NCBI RefSeq assembly: GCF_024399315.1
Contig: NZ_CP075170.1
Span: 2,666,001 to 2,730,000, forward strand
Length of the DNA: 64,000 bases
Source: Chryseobacterium sp. MA9
GTDB lineage: Bacteria > Bacteroidota > Bacteroidia > Flavobacteriales > Weeksellaceae
Direction: 5' to 3'
The notes under the pieces are model-generated. The model was not told the origin of the DNA and made no database searches. It was given only the letters and a program-made list of their open reading frames with translations. Positions 1 through 7,811 of this stretch are shown here, piece by piece (position 1 is the stretch's first letter; each line of letters begins with the position of its first letter). A program made the translations under genes and the position numbers.

Positions 1-357
1 TCTTTTATTGATGAGCATAATATCCTTAATGCAAGCATTCATGCTATGCATTGTGCACTGGATAAACTGACAATAACACCAGAACTTATTTTAGTAGATG
101 GTAACAAATTCCATCCTTATAATTACATTCCTCACCAGTGTATTATCAAAGGAGATTCCAAGGTTTTGTCTATTGCTGCGGCCTCTATTCTTGCCAAAAA
201 TTACAGAGATAAGTTAATGATTGAGCTTCATGAAGAGCACCCTGAATATGGATGGAACACCAATTTTGGCTATGCAACAAAAAAACATCAAGAAGCCCTT
301 ATAAAGCATGGCCCGACATCACATCACAGGCAATCTTTCAGACTGAAATATGATTGA
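1..357 (+). CDS. rnhB: Ribonuclease HII, 5'-truncated by the window edge
   Basis: This is the C-terminal part of RNase HII, which cuts the RNA strand of RNA-DNA hybrids and removes single ribonucleotides from DNA. The reading frame is already open at base 1, so the start lies outside the window. Visible family hallmarks are the KGD-S-SIAAASILAK segment (about 147-198), the YGW-x-TNFGYAT stretch, and the C-terminal HRQSF motif. The catalytic D-E-D residues near the N-terminus are mostly missing from this fragment. A strong bidirectional hairpin follows and separates it from the convergent yidC. Family identity is clear; only completeness is limited. Confidence 0.93.
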   Translation, partial: SFIDEHNILNASIHAMHCALDKLTITPELILVDGNKFHPYNYIPHQCIIKGDSKVLSIAAASILAKNYRDKLMIELHEEHPEYGWNTNFGYATKKHQEALIKHGPTSHHRQSFRLKYD

Positions 358-438
358 AATAACTCATTCTCAATTATTAAATTCTCATGCCAAGATCAGA
401 AATTTGAAACCATTCTAAATAAAAACCAAAATAAAAAA

Positions 439-472
439 AAGAGAAGCAATTACTGAATTGCTTCTCTTTTTT
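439..472. terminator. Bidirectional rho-independent terminator between rnhB and yidC
   Basis: A perfect 10-bp stem (441-450 with 457-466) has a 6-nt loop, an A-run before it and a T-run after it. It can therefore terminate rnhB on the plus strand and yidC on the minus strand. Confidence 0.85.
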
Positions 473-489
473 ATGATATAATTAAAGAA

Positions 490-2289
490 TTATTTCTTCT
501 TATTTCTTTGCTGTTCCTGAGTTTTTTGCTGCTCCTGAGCTTTTTCCATCATTTCTCTCATTCTCTTCTGGAACTTACCTTCTGCTTTCGGTTTCTCCTT
601 ATTAGACTGAATCTGAGCGTGAATTTTCTTTTCATCCAGAATCACGTATTTAATAACAAGGATAATTAAGATGTTAATCGCATTCGATACAAAATAATAC
701 CAAGAAAGACCTGAAGCTGAAGTATTAAGGAAGAATAGGAACGTAATCGGGAAGATATACATTAAAACCTTCATATTTGGCATTCCTTCCTGCTGAGGCT
801 GCTGCATATTCCCGGAAGTCATCACAGTATATATCAAGATAACAACAGTACATGCCAATGCAAAAATACTCAAGTGATCTCCAAGGAAAGGAACTTTAAA
901 TGGAAGCTTGATCAAATCATCATAAGCGGTCAAATCCTTTGCAAACCAGAATCCTTGCCCTCTAAGGTCAATAAAGTTCGGGAAGAAACGGAACAACGCA
1001 TAGAAGATAGGAATCTGCACCAATGCCGGTAAACATCCCGCCATCTGATTCACTCCAGCTTTTCTATAGATCTCCATCGTAGCCTGCTGTTTCTTCATTG
1101 GATCAGCATCCTTGAATTTAGCATTTGCTTCATCAATTTCCGGACGAATCACCTTCATCATCGCACTCAATTTATGCTGCTTATACATAATTGGCGACAG
1201 GATTAACTTAACAATGATTGTCATTACAAAAATTACCCAACCTGCAGATAACCCCCAAGCAGCAATAATACCATATAACCACATGAAGAAGTAACGGTTC
1301 ATCGCTCCGATAAATGACCACCCCAACGGAAGAATTTCATCAAAGTTTTTATCATAAGATTTAAGCAATGGTAAATCCAATGGCATGAAGTACCAAGTGA
1401 AATCCTGGTTCAGCTCACTTCCGGTCATCTGAACAAAACCTTCATAGTTTAATTTCTTCAAATATTCTCCTTCTTCAACATTCTCCTGATTTCCTTTACT
1501 GTGAGTAAATCCGTTTTTAGCTTCAATCACAGAAGTGAAAAACTGCTGCTTTACCCCAATCCAGTTAAGGGTTTCCTTATCCTCCTCCATTGTCGTTCTT
1601 CCATCATAATCATAGTCTTTATAATTATTGAAAGCATAAGAGAATTCTGAGTGAGACTGTTCCTGAGCTCTACCTTTTTCTAGGTTTCTTACATTATAAT
1701 CCCAGATGAAATCTGCTTTGTTGTCTGAAGTAATTTTTGAAAGCCCCTGAGTTCTCACTTTAAAATCAAGAGTGTATTTAGGAAGTAGTGTGTAAATAAA
1801 CTGAATTACAGCACCATTGTAATCTGCAGTTAAGGTTACTGCATTTCCATTAACAGTAGGTGAGAAAACTAAATCTTTAGTATTAATAACCTTTCCTGTT
1901 TTATCTTTAAACTGAAAACCGTAGTTTGAGTTATTTTTATTGATCAGATAAAGTGGTTGATCTGCATTATCTGTTTTGTGGTTGTAAGCTTTATACTTTA
2001 AAAGCTCTACTCTGGACACCTGTCCTCCTAGGCTTGAAAATTCAAGTTTTAATTCATTATTACCAAGACTTGCGGTCTGGATTGAGTTAGGAGTTACATT
2101 TGGATTGATATTGTTTGCCTGAGTTTGCTTTACGGCATTTTTTACCTGTTCTGTTTTCTGCTGCTGAGCTTTTAACTCCTCTTCTTTCGCTTGTTTGTTC
2201 TGGAAATAGAACATAAAACCGAAGAGAACCAGGCATAAAACCGCGAAACTAATCATTTGTTTCTTATCGATTCCGTTGTTTTGTTGCAT
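490..2289 (-). CDS. yidC: Membrane protein insertase YidC
   Basis: YidC inserts and folds inner-membrane proteins, alone or with SecYEG. The 599-aa protein has an N-terminal membrane anchor (about residues 13-30), a large periplasmic beta domain (about 60-330), then the conserved insertase core of five membrane segments with the cytoplasmic helical hairpin between the first two (KQHKLSAMM, then MKKQQATMEIYRKAGVNQMAGCLP). The C-terminus is rich in Q and K, as is usual for ribosome binding. Length and architecture match Gram-negative and Bacteroidetes YidC. It lies 178 nt downstream of pyrG on the same strand, with a hairpin between them. The start follows from the correctly placed first membrane segment. 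Confidence 0.97.
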   Translation of the reverse strand: MQQNNGIDKKQMISFAVLCLVLFGFMFYFQNKQAKEEELKAQQQKTEQVKNAVKQTQANNINPNVTPNSIQTASLGNNELKLEFSSLGGQVSRVELLKYKAYNHKTDNADQPLYLINKNNSNYGFQFKDKTGKVINTKDLVFSPTVNGNAVTLTADYNGAVIQFIYTLLPKYTLDFKVRTQGLSKITSDNKADFIWDYNVRNLEKGRAQEQSHSEFSYAFNNYKDYDYDGRTTMEEDKETLNWIGVKQQFFTSVIEAKNGFTHSKGNQENVEEGEYLKKLNYEGFVQMTGSELNQDFTWYFMPLDLPLLKSYDKNFDEILPLGWSFIGAMNRYFFMWLYGIIAAWGLSAGWVIFVMTIIVKLILSPIMYKQHKLSAMMKVIRPEIDEANAKFKDADPMKKQQATMEIYRKAGVNQMAGCLPALVQIPIFYALFRFFPNFIDLRGQGFWFAKDLTAYDDLIKLPFKVPFLGDHLSIFALACTVVILIYTVMTSGNMQQPQQEGMPNMKVLMYIFPITFLFFLNTSASGLSWYYFVSNAINILIILVIKYVILDEKKIHAQIQSNKEKPKAEGKFQKRMREMMEKAQEQQKTQEQQRNKKK

Positions 2290-2403
2290 TTTATTTTATA
2301 TTAAAATTTTAAACTTAGGATGTACCTGTAACGTACATAATTTTGAGCTGACAAAAATACTGTTTTTTTATCAAAACTCTATGCTTTACGATGTTACTAT
2401 ATA

Positions 2404-2439
2404 ATAAACTCAAGCTGATTATTCTCAGCTTGAGTTTAT
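2404..2439 (-). terminator. Long hairpin downstream of pyrG
   Basis: A perfect 15-bp inverted repeat (2404-2418 with 2425-2439) has a 6-nt loop. It lies between the pyrG stop and the yidC start. The T-run after it in the minus direction is weak, so it may attenuate rather than stop transcription from pyrG into yidC. Confidence 0.6.
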
Positions 2440-2467
2440 GTATAGACGATTATGATAAAATATTACT

Positions 2468-4075
2468 TTATTTCTTTTCGCAAGCCTTAATAAAAGCTCT
2501 GAATAAAGGATGCGGTGTTGCTACCGTACTCTTATATTCCGGGTGATACTGAACCCCTACATAGAATGGGTGATCAGGAAGTTCAAGTGCTTCCACCAAA
2601 CCTGTTTCAGGATTTGTACCTGTAGCAAGGAAGCCATTTTTCTCAAATTCCTGAAGATAATCACTGTTGAATTCATAACGGTGACGGTGTCTTTCAGAAA
2701 TATTCTTGTTTCCGTAGATATCAAATAGTTTAGAACCATTTTTCAAAGAACATTTCCAAGCTCCAAGACGCATTGTTCCTCCTTTATCGATTACATTTTT
2801 CTGTTCCTCCATTAATGAGATCACAGGATCCGGAGTTGCCGTATCAAATTCTACAGAATTCGCTTTTGTGTGTCCTAAAACATTTCTTGCAAATTCAATC
2901 GTCATGATCTGCATTCCTAAACAGATTCCCAACATTGGAATTTTATTTTCTCTTGCATATTTTGCAGTAAGAACTTTTCCTTCAATTCCTCTGTCTCCAA
3001 AGCCTGGAGCTACAAGGATACCATTCACTCCTTTCAGAATATCCTTAATATTTTCCTCTGTAATATCTCCACTGTATACCCATCTTACTTTTACTTCAGT
3101 TTCAAGGTCAGCCCCTGCATGTTTAAAAGCTTCAGCAATAGAAATATACGAGTCCTGAAGTGAAACATATTTTCCAACTAATGCAATCTCAACCGTTTTC
3201 TTAGGATTCTGGAATTTCTTAAGGAAACTTTTCCAGTCTTTAAGATCAGCTGTTTTATCACTTTTCAGATCCAGTTCTTTCAATATTACATCATCAAAGT
3301 TTTGTTTCTGAAGATACATTGGAACTTCATAGATAGTTTCCAGATCTTTACACTCAATAACGTTTTCTAAAGCAACGTTACAGAATTGAGCCAGTTTTGC
3401 TCTTTGATCTTTAGGGATTTTATGCTCCGTTCTGCAAACTAAAACATCCGCCATGATTCCGCTTTCCATCAACTGACGAACGGAGTGCTGGGATGGCTTT
3501 GTTTTCAATTCTCCACTTGAAGCCAGATAAGGCAGTAAAGTAAGGTGGATCACCATAGAATTTCTCTCTCCCAGTTCCCACTTTAACTGACGTACAGTTT
3601 CAATGTATGGTAAAGATTCGATATCCCCTACAGTTCCTCCGATCTCAGTAATGATGATATCGTAGTTCTGTTTTGAAAGGATTTTAATTCTACGTTTAAT
3701 TTCGTTAGTAATATGAGGAATTACCTGAACTGTTTTTCCAAGGAAATCTCCTTTTCTTTCTTTTTCAATTACAGTCTGGTAGATTTTTCCTGTAGTAACG
3801 TTGTTGTTTTGGGATGTAGGAGCATCAAGGTAACGCTCATAGTGGCCTAAATCCAGATCCGTCTCCGCACCATCTTCAGTTACATAACACTCTCCGTGCT
3901 CATAAGGATTCAAAGTTCCTGGGTCGATATTGATATAAGGATCTAATTTTTGGATCGTTACATTAAAGCCGCGTGATTTTAGTAGAAGTCCCAGAGAAGC
4001 AGAAACGATTCCCTTTCCCAAAGATGAAGTTACACCTCCTGTCACAAAGATGTACTTTGTATTCTTTTTACTCAT
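2468..4075 (-). CDS. pyrG: CTP synthase
   Basis: CTP synthase makes CTP from UTP, ATP and glutamine. The N-terminal amidoligase domain has the GGVTSSLGKG nucleotide loop at residues 13-22. The C-terminal class I glutamine amidotransferase domain has its nucleophile in GICLGMQ (Cys385) and the HPEY pair (His511, Glu513). I start at the ATG on 4073-4075, giving 535 aa, the usual family length with the usual MSKKNTKYIFVTGG opening. The frame stays open for 25 more codons to 4150, but those residues have no family counterpart. A TAACTTTG promoter box lies just upstream. Confidence 0.97.
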   Translation of the reverse strand: MSKKNTKYIFVTGGVTSSLGKGIVSASLGLLLKSRGFNVTIQKLDPYINIDPGTLNPYEHGECYVTEDGAETDLDLGHYERYLDAPTSQNNNVTTGKIYQTVIEKERKGDFLGKTVQVIPHITNEIKRRIKILSKQNYDIIITEIGGTVGDIESLPYIETVRQLKWELGERNSMVIHLTLLPYLASSGELKTKPSQHSVRQLMESGIMADVLVCRTEHKIPKDQRAKLAQFCNVALENVIECKDLETIYEVPMYLQKQNFDDVILKELDLKSDKTADLKDWKSFLKKFQNPKKTVEIALVGKYVSLQDSYISIAEAFKHAGADLETEVKVRWVYSGDITEENIKDILKGVNGILVAPGFGDRGIEGKVLTAKYARENKIPMLGICLGMQIMTIEFARNVLGHTKANSVEFDTATPDPVISLMEEQKNVIDKGGTMRLGAWKCSLKNGSKLFDIYGNKNISERHRHRYEFNSDYLQEFEKNGFLATGTNPETGLVEALELPDHPFYVGVQYHPEYKSTVATPHPLFRAFIKACEKK

Positions 4076-4090
4076 TAGATTAGGTTTGTG

Positions 4091-4121
4091 CAAAGTTATG
4101 GGAAAAAGAGATACAAAGCAA
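4091..4121 (-). promoter_or_regulatory. Candidate Bacteroidetes-type promoter for pyrG
   Basis: Read on the minus strand, TTG (4119-4121) is followed after 20 nt by TAACTTTG (4091-4098), matching the TTG / TAnnTTTG consensus. The predicted transcript start would leave a leader of only about ten bases. A second TAACTTTG-like box at 4214-4221 has no TTG partner. Confidence 0.4.
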
Positions 4122-4360
4122 TCTTTTACATTTTGAAAATGACAAAACATCCCTCAAACAATCATAAAACCTGATAAAAATTTTTATCCATAATTTGATA
4201 TAAGCAAATGAAACAAAGTTATAACCACTTCACTGAATTCTTGATGACTTTGGAATTTTTACAGTTTCTTCGGTAAAAGTGAATGTTTCAAATTAAAAAT
4301 ATTTTTAACTTTCTCACAGATTTTGCTAATAACGTAGATTTTTTATCGGCTTTTACAAAC

Positions 4361-4396
4361 AAAAAGGTTTTCCATTTAAATGGAAAACCTTTTTAT
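4361..4396. terminator. Terminator downstream of the YceI gene
   Basis: A perfect 26-bp palindrome (4365-4390) has A-runs on one side and T-runs on the other. On the minus strand it sits directly after the yceI stop. The remaining 4151-4360 interval is A+T-rich pyrG upstream sequence with nothing else recognisable. Confidence 0.75.
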
Positions 4397-4414
4397 ATTT
4401 TATGTTTTACAATG

Positions 4415-4984
4415 TTACTGTTTAACCAATTCAAAATAGGCCGTTACTTCAACATCTTTTGCAATACCAGCTCCTGTAGGGTCATACTTGATTCCGTAAT
4501 CCAGACGGTTTACTGTAAATTTCGTCTGAATTCCCATTATTTCTTTTCCGTCTTTATTTTTTGTAATTCCACCGAATGTAGCTGGAGCACTGATTTCTTT
4601 TTCCACCCCTTTCATAGTCAGTTTTCCTTTTACGATATAATTGTTGTTTTTATCTTTTGTAACAGAAGAACTTTTAAATTCAATAGTAGGATATTTGGCA
4701 ACATCGAAAAACTCTTCGCTTATAAGATGTCTGTCTCTCATGTCCACTCCGGTGTTAATGCTAGAAACACTTACGGAAAAGTTTAAATCGGCATTATCCA
4801 GATTAGCACCGCTGCTAGCCATTCTACCGTCAAATTTATCAAACCTTCCCTGTACAAAGCTAATTCCCATATGTTTAATATTGAAGTTGACAGAAGAATG
4901 CATGTGGTCTACCTGCCAGGTACCTTGTGCAAATGCCACAACACTTAAAAGCGCAAATACGAAAGATAAAAATACTTTTTTCAT
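4415..4984 (-). CDS. YceI-like secreted lipocalin-fold protein
   Basis: The 189-aa protein has a clear signal peptide (MKKVFLSFVFALLSVVAFAQ) and a YceI domain over the rest: the opening W-x-VD-x-xHSSVNFxIKHMG, then R-x-GKF/DGR-type strands, and the late VNRxDYGI motif. YceI proteins form an extended beta barrel that binds long isoprenoid or amphipathic lipids, typically in the periplasm. In flavobacteria they are often stress- or isoprenoid-related single genes. It is divergent from radA. A TAGCTTTG box on the minus strand at 5018-5025, without a good TTG partner, may be its promoter. Confidence 0.93.
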   Translation of the reverse strand: MKKVFLSFVFALLSVVAFAQGTWQVDHMHSSVNFNIKHMGISFVQGRFDKFDGRMASSGANLDNADLNFSVSVSSINTGVDMRDRHLISEEFFDVAKYPTIEFKSSSVTKDKNNNYIVKGKLTMKGVEKEISAPATFGGITKNKDGKEIMGIQTKFTVNRLDYGIKYDPTGAGIAKDVEVTAYFELVKQ

Positions 4985-5120
4985 TGTAATTATATTTTAC
5001 ATTACTATTTAATTGAACAAAGCTAAGATATGAAAGATATTTCTACCGTGGATGGATTAGTTTTTAATATTAAATACATTTAGATTCTGATAAAAAAATG
5101 CTTTTTTATAACTTCGCAGT

Positions 5121-6470
5121 ATGGCAAAACTGAAAACAGCATATTTCTGTCAAAACTGCGGAACTCAATACCCACAATGGCTCGGACAATGTAAAAACTG
5201 TGGAGAATGGAATACTCTGGTGGAAGAGGTGGTTGAAAAACCTTCTCATAAAACTCCTCCTTTCTCAAAAACCAAACAACATGTGATCAATATTGTTGAA
5301 GTGGTAACGAGTGAAGAGCCGAGAATAAAAACTCCTTCTGATGAATTGAACCGCGTTTTAGGAGGTGGAATTGTTTTAGGTTCCGTTACTTTGATTGGTG
5401 GTGAACCGGGAATCGGAAAGTCTACCCTTCTGCTTCAGCTTGCTTTGAAAATGAAGAAAAAAATCTTCTATGTTTCGGGGGAAGAAAGTGCCTCTCAGAT
5501 AAAAATGAGAGCAGACAGACTTACGGATATTCAAAATCCAAACTGCTTTCTTTTCACTGAAACATCATTGGAAAAAATCCTTCATGAGGCAAAAAAACTG
5601 GAACCGGATTTCATGATTATTGACTCCATTCAGACCCTGCAGTCTCAGCTGATAGAAAGTTCTCCGGGAACAGTTTCCCAAATCCGGGAATGTTCTAATG
5701 AGATCATCAAATATGCCAAAGAAAATAATACTCCTGTATTTCTTGTAGGGCACATCACCAAAGATGGCCAGATTGCCGGACCAAAGGTACTGGAACATAT
5801 GGTGGATGTTGTTTTGAATTTTGATGGAGACCGGAATCACCTTTTCAGATTGCTGAGAGCCAATAAAAACCGTTTTGGATCTACTTCTGAGATTGGTATC
5901 TATGAAATGGTTTCTCAGGGATTGAAAGAAATTAAAAATCCTTCTGAAATTCTGATCACAAAGAAATTTGAAGAACTTTCCGGAAACTCCGTTGCAGTAA
6001 CCCTGGAAGGAAACCGACCTATGCTTCTGGAAATTCAGGCATTGGTAAGTACTGCCGTTTATGGGACTCCTCAAAGAAGTTCCACCGGTTTTGATTCCAA
6101 AAGATTGAATATGCTTTTGGCTGTACTGGAAAAAAGAGCAGGTTTCCAACTCGGAGCTAAAGACGTTTTCCTGAATATTACCGGAGGAATAAAAACAGAC
6201 GACCCAGCACTGGATCTGGCAGTAGTAGCTTCTGTTCTTTCATCCAATGAGGATATTGCCATCTCAGAACATTACTGTTTTGCCGGAGAAATCGGATTAA
6301 GTGGTGAAATACGTCCTGTAGCACAGGTGGAACAAAGAATTACTGAGGCTGAAAAGCTGGGTTATGAAAAAATATTTGTTTCCAATCTTAATAAGATTCC
6401 GAAAAGAAAATTCGGCATAAAGATCGAAGAAGTGAGTAAGATTGAGGATTTTCATGAGAGGCTTTTTTAA
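5121..6470 (+). CDS. radA: DNA repair protein RadA
   Basis: RadA is a RecA-like ATPase that processes recombination intermediates and promotes branch migration. In order: a C4 zinc finger (Cys10, Cys13, Cys24, Cys27), a RecA-like core with Walker A GEPGIGKS at 94-101, the RadA-specific KNRFG motif near residue 250, and a Lon-protease-like C-terminal domain (about 300-449) that lacks proteolytic activity in this family. The 449-aa length is typical. The ATG at 5121 is preceded by a TAACTTCG sequence resembling a promoter -7 box. Confidence 0.97.
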   Translation: MAKLKTAYFCQNCGTQYPQWLGQCKNCGEWNTLVEEVVEKPSHKTPPFSKTKQHVINIVEVVTSEEPRIKTPSDELNRVLGGGIVLGSVTLIGGEPGIGKSTLLLQLALKMKKKIFYVSGEESASQIKMRADRLTDIQNPNCFLFTETSLEKILHEAKKLEPDFMIIDSIQTLQSQLIESSPGTVSQIRECSNEIIKYAKENNTPVFLVGHITKDGQIAGPKVLEHMVDVVLNFDGDRNHLFRLLRANKNRFGSTSEIGIYEMVSQGLKEIKNPSEILITKKFEELSGNSVAVTLEGNRPMLLEIQALVSTAVYGTPQRSSTGFDSKRLNMLLAVLEKRAGFQLGAKDVFLNITGGIKTDDPALDLAVVASVLSSNEDIAISEHYCFAGEIGLSGEIRPVAQVEQRITEAEKLGYEKIFVSNLNKIPKRKFGIKIEEVSKIEDFHERLF

Positions 6471-6481
6471 GGGAAGAGTTA

Positions 6482-6580
6482 TTGTGAATGGTCAATTTTG
6501 CTTCGCGAGTCAATAGTCAATTGGGATGGATAAAAAAAATCACAAGCGAAACGGATTCAATATTCACCATTCATTATTAT
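6482..6580. repeat. Small imperfect inverted repeat, REP-like
   Basis: Between radA and the next gene, two arms around 6484-6507 and 6545-6575 are imperfect reverse complements sharing TGAATGGT and TTCGC cores. The text is low-complexity (GTCAATAGTCAATT). It resembles a dispersed palindromic intergenic repeat, but only one clear copy is present here. Confidence 0.35.
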
Positions 6581-6615
6581 ACCAGACATTCGCATTTAAT
6601 TCATACCTTTAAATT

Positions 6616-7209
6616 ATGAATTACCTGGCGCATTCTTTTCTTTCTTTTACCGACGGACAGATCGTGGGTCAATTTCTCGAAGATTTTATCCGCAACAGAG
6701 ATCGTTTTTCTTTCCCTAAAGATATTCAGGACGGAATTACTCTGCACAGAGCTATTGATACTTATACTGACTCCCATCCCGCCATTCATGAAGCTAAAAA
6801 AGTATTTGCTCCTTTGGTAAGACTGTATGCTGGTGCATTTGTAGATGTTTCTATGGATCACTTTGTAGCCAGAGATCTTTCTCTGAATTCTCTGTCAGAA
6901 TGGAAAACTCATTCTCTTAAAGTTTACAGCGTTTTGAATGCCCATGAACAATGGCTTCCGGAAAATTTCAAAAAAATGCTTGTCAAAATGGAGCACGACG
7001 ACTGGCTTTATAATTACCGTGAAGACTGGGGAATTAAATTCAGTATTCAGAATGTACTCAACAAAGCAAAATATCTGGATAAAGACATTCCTGTTTTTGA
7101 AGCTTTTTTAAAGAATAAAGATCATCTTCAGCAATGTTATGATGATTTTTTTCCTGATCTTCTCGCTCATGCAAAAGGAATTAACACACTGCTTCAACTG
7201 GAAAATTAA
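6616..7209 (+). CDS. Acyl carrier protein phosphodiesterase family protein (AcpH, DUF479)
   Basis: At 197 aa it matches the AcpH family, which removes 4'-phosphopantetheine from acyl carrier protein and has an HD-phosphodiesterase-like helical fold. Family signatures are the MNYLAHSFLSF opening, the GQFLEDFIRN segment, the LHRAIDTYTDSHP stretch and the DxxxDHFVARD motif (about residues 78-88); these supply the metal-binding H and D residues. It is a single gene, converging on the DUF6702 gene five bases downstream. Substrate is inferred from the family alone. Confidence 0.88.
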   Translation: MNYLAHSFLSFTDGQIVGQFLEDFIRNRDRFSFPKDIQDGITLHRAIDTYTDSHPAIHEAKKVFAPLVRLYAGAFVDVSMDHFVARDLSLNSLSEWKTHSLKVYSVLNAHEQWLPENFKKMLVKMEHDDWLYNYREDWGIKFSIQNVLNKAKYLDKDIPVFEAFLKNKDHLQQCYDDFFPDLLAHAKGINTLLQLEN

Positions 7210-7214
7210 TATTC

Positions 7215-7730
7215 TTAAAACTGCTTATAAAGATAACGGTTAGGATAGGTAAGCTTTTCACTGTTTCTTTGTCCATTGACAATGATATGAACGATATTGA
7301 TCTGATCATCAAAAAGGTTGTACAGAAAACTTACGGCAGTTTCTACTTTTTTAGGTGAGGCTACAGGTTCAGACTCGAGAAATATATCTACAGATTCCTG
7401 ATCTTCTTCATAGCCGATATAGTTTACTTTCAAAAATTTGTTATCCGCTTTTAACTTGAAATATTCCAAGCAATATTTCTGTAATGCATCATTCAGTTTT
7501 GCTTTGTATTTTTCATCATTAAAATGAAAAGCTCCTCCATATTTTTTCCCCAATCCATTTTCCATATCATCAAGGAAGAATCGCCCTGTTACTTCAAATG
7601 TTCTGGATTTGGAATTATAATTAATTTCCACAGAGCCTACATGATAGGGATGAAAGGCTTCATCGCCCGTAAAACTCTGAAATACCATGGTTACGAATAA
7701 AAAAAATCCCCAAAAAAGCTTACCCGACAT
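7215..7730 (-). CDS. DUF6702 family secreted protein
   Basis: A 171-aa protein with an N-terminal signal-like hydrophobic segment (residues 5-20), then the HPYHVGSVEINYN stretch typical of DUF6702 proteins of Bacteroidetes. The family has no established function; it is small, beta-rich and exported. It follows the S8 peptidase gene on the minus strand but is separated from it by a strong terminator, so it is probably transcribed alone. The family match rests on the N-terminal third. Confidence 0.8.
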   Translation of the reverse strand: MSGKLFWGFFLFVTMVFQSFTGDEAFHPYHVGSVEINYNSKSRTFEVTGRFFLDDMENGLGKKYGGAFHFNDEKYKAKLNDALQKYCLEYFKLKADNKFLKVNYIGYEEDQESVDIFLESEPVASPKKVETAVSFLYNLFDDQINIVHIIVNGQRNSEKLTYPNRYLYKQF

Positions 7731-7751
7731 GAATTCTATTTTTACAGCAAA

Positions 7752-7786
7752 TATAAAAAAAGCAGCAGTTATAAAAACTGCTGCTT
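7752..7786 (-). terminator. Terminator of the S8 peptidase gene
   Basis: An 11-bp perfect stem (7760-7770 with 7776-7786) with a 5-nt loop is followed on the minus strand by a T-run. Confidence 0.85.
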
Positions 7787-7811
7787 CTGATAATAATTGA
7801 TTGATGAAGAT

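Noticed and set aside
4076..4150. N-terminal extension of CTP synthase
   Set aside because: The open frame continues 25 codons upstream, but the family begins at MSKKNTKYIF and a promoter box lies inside the extension.
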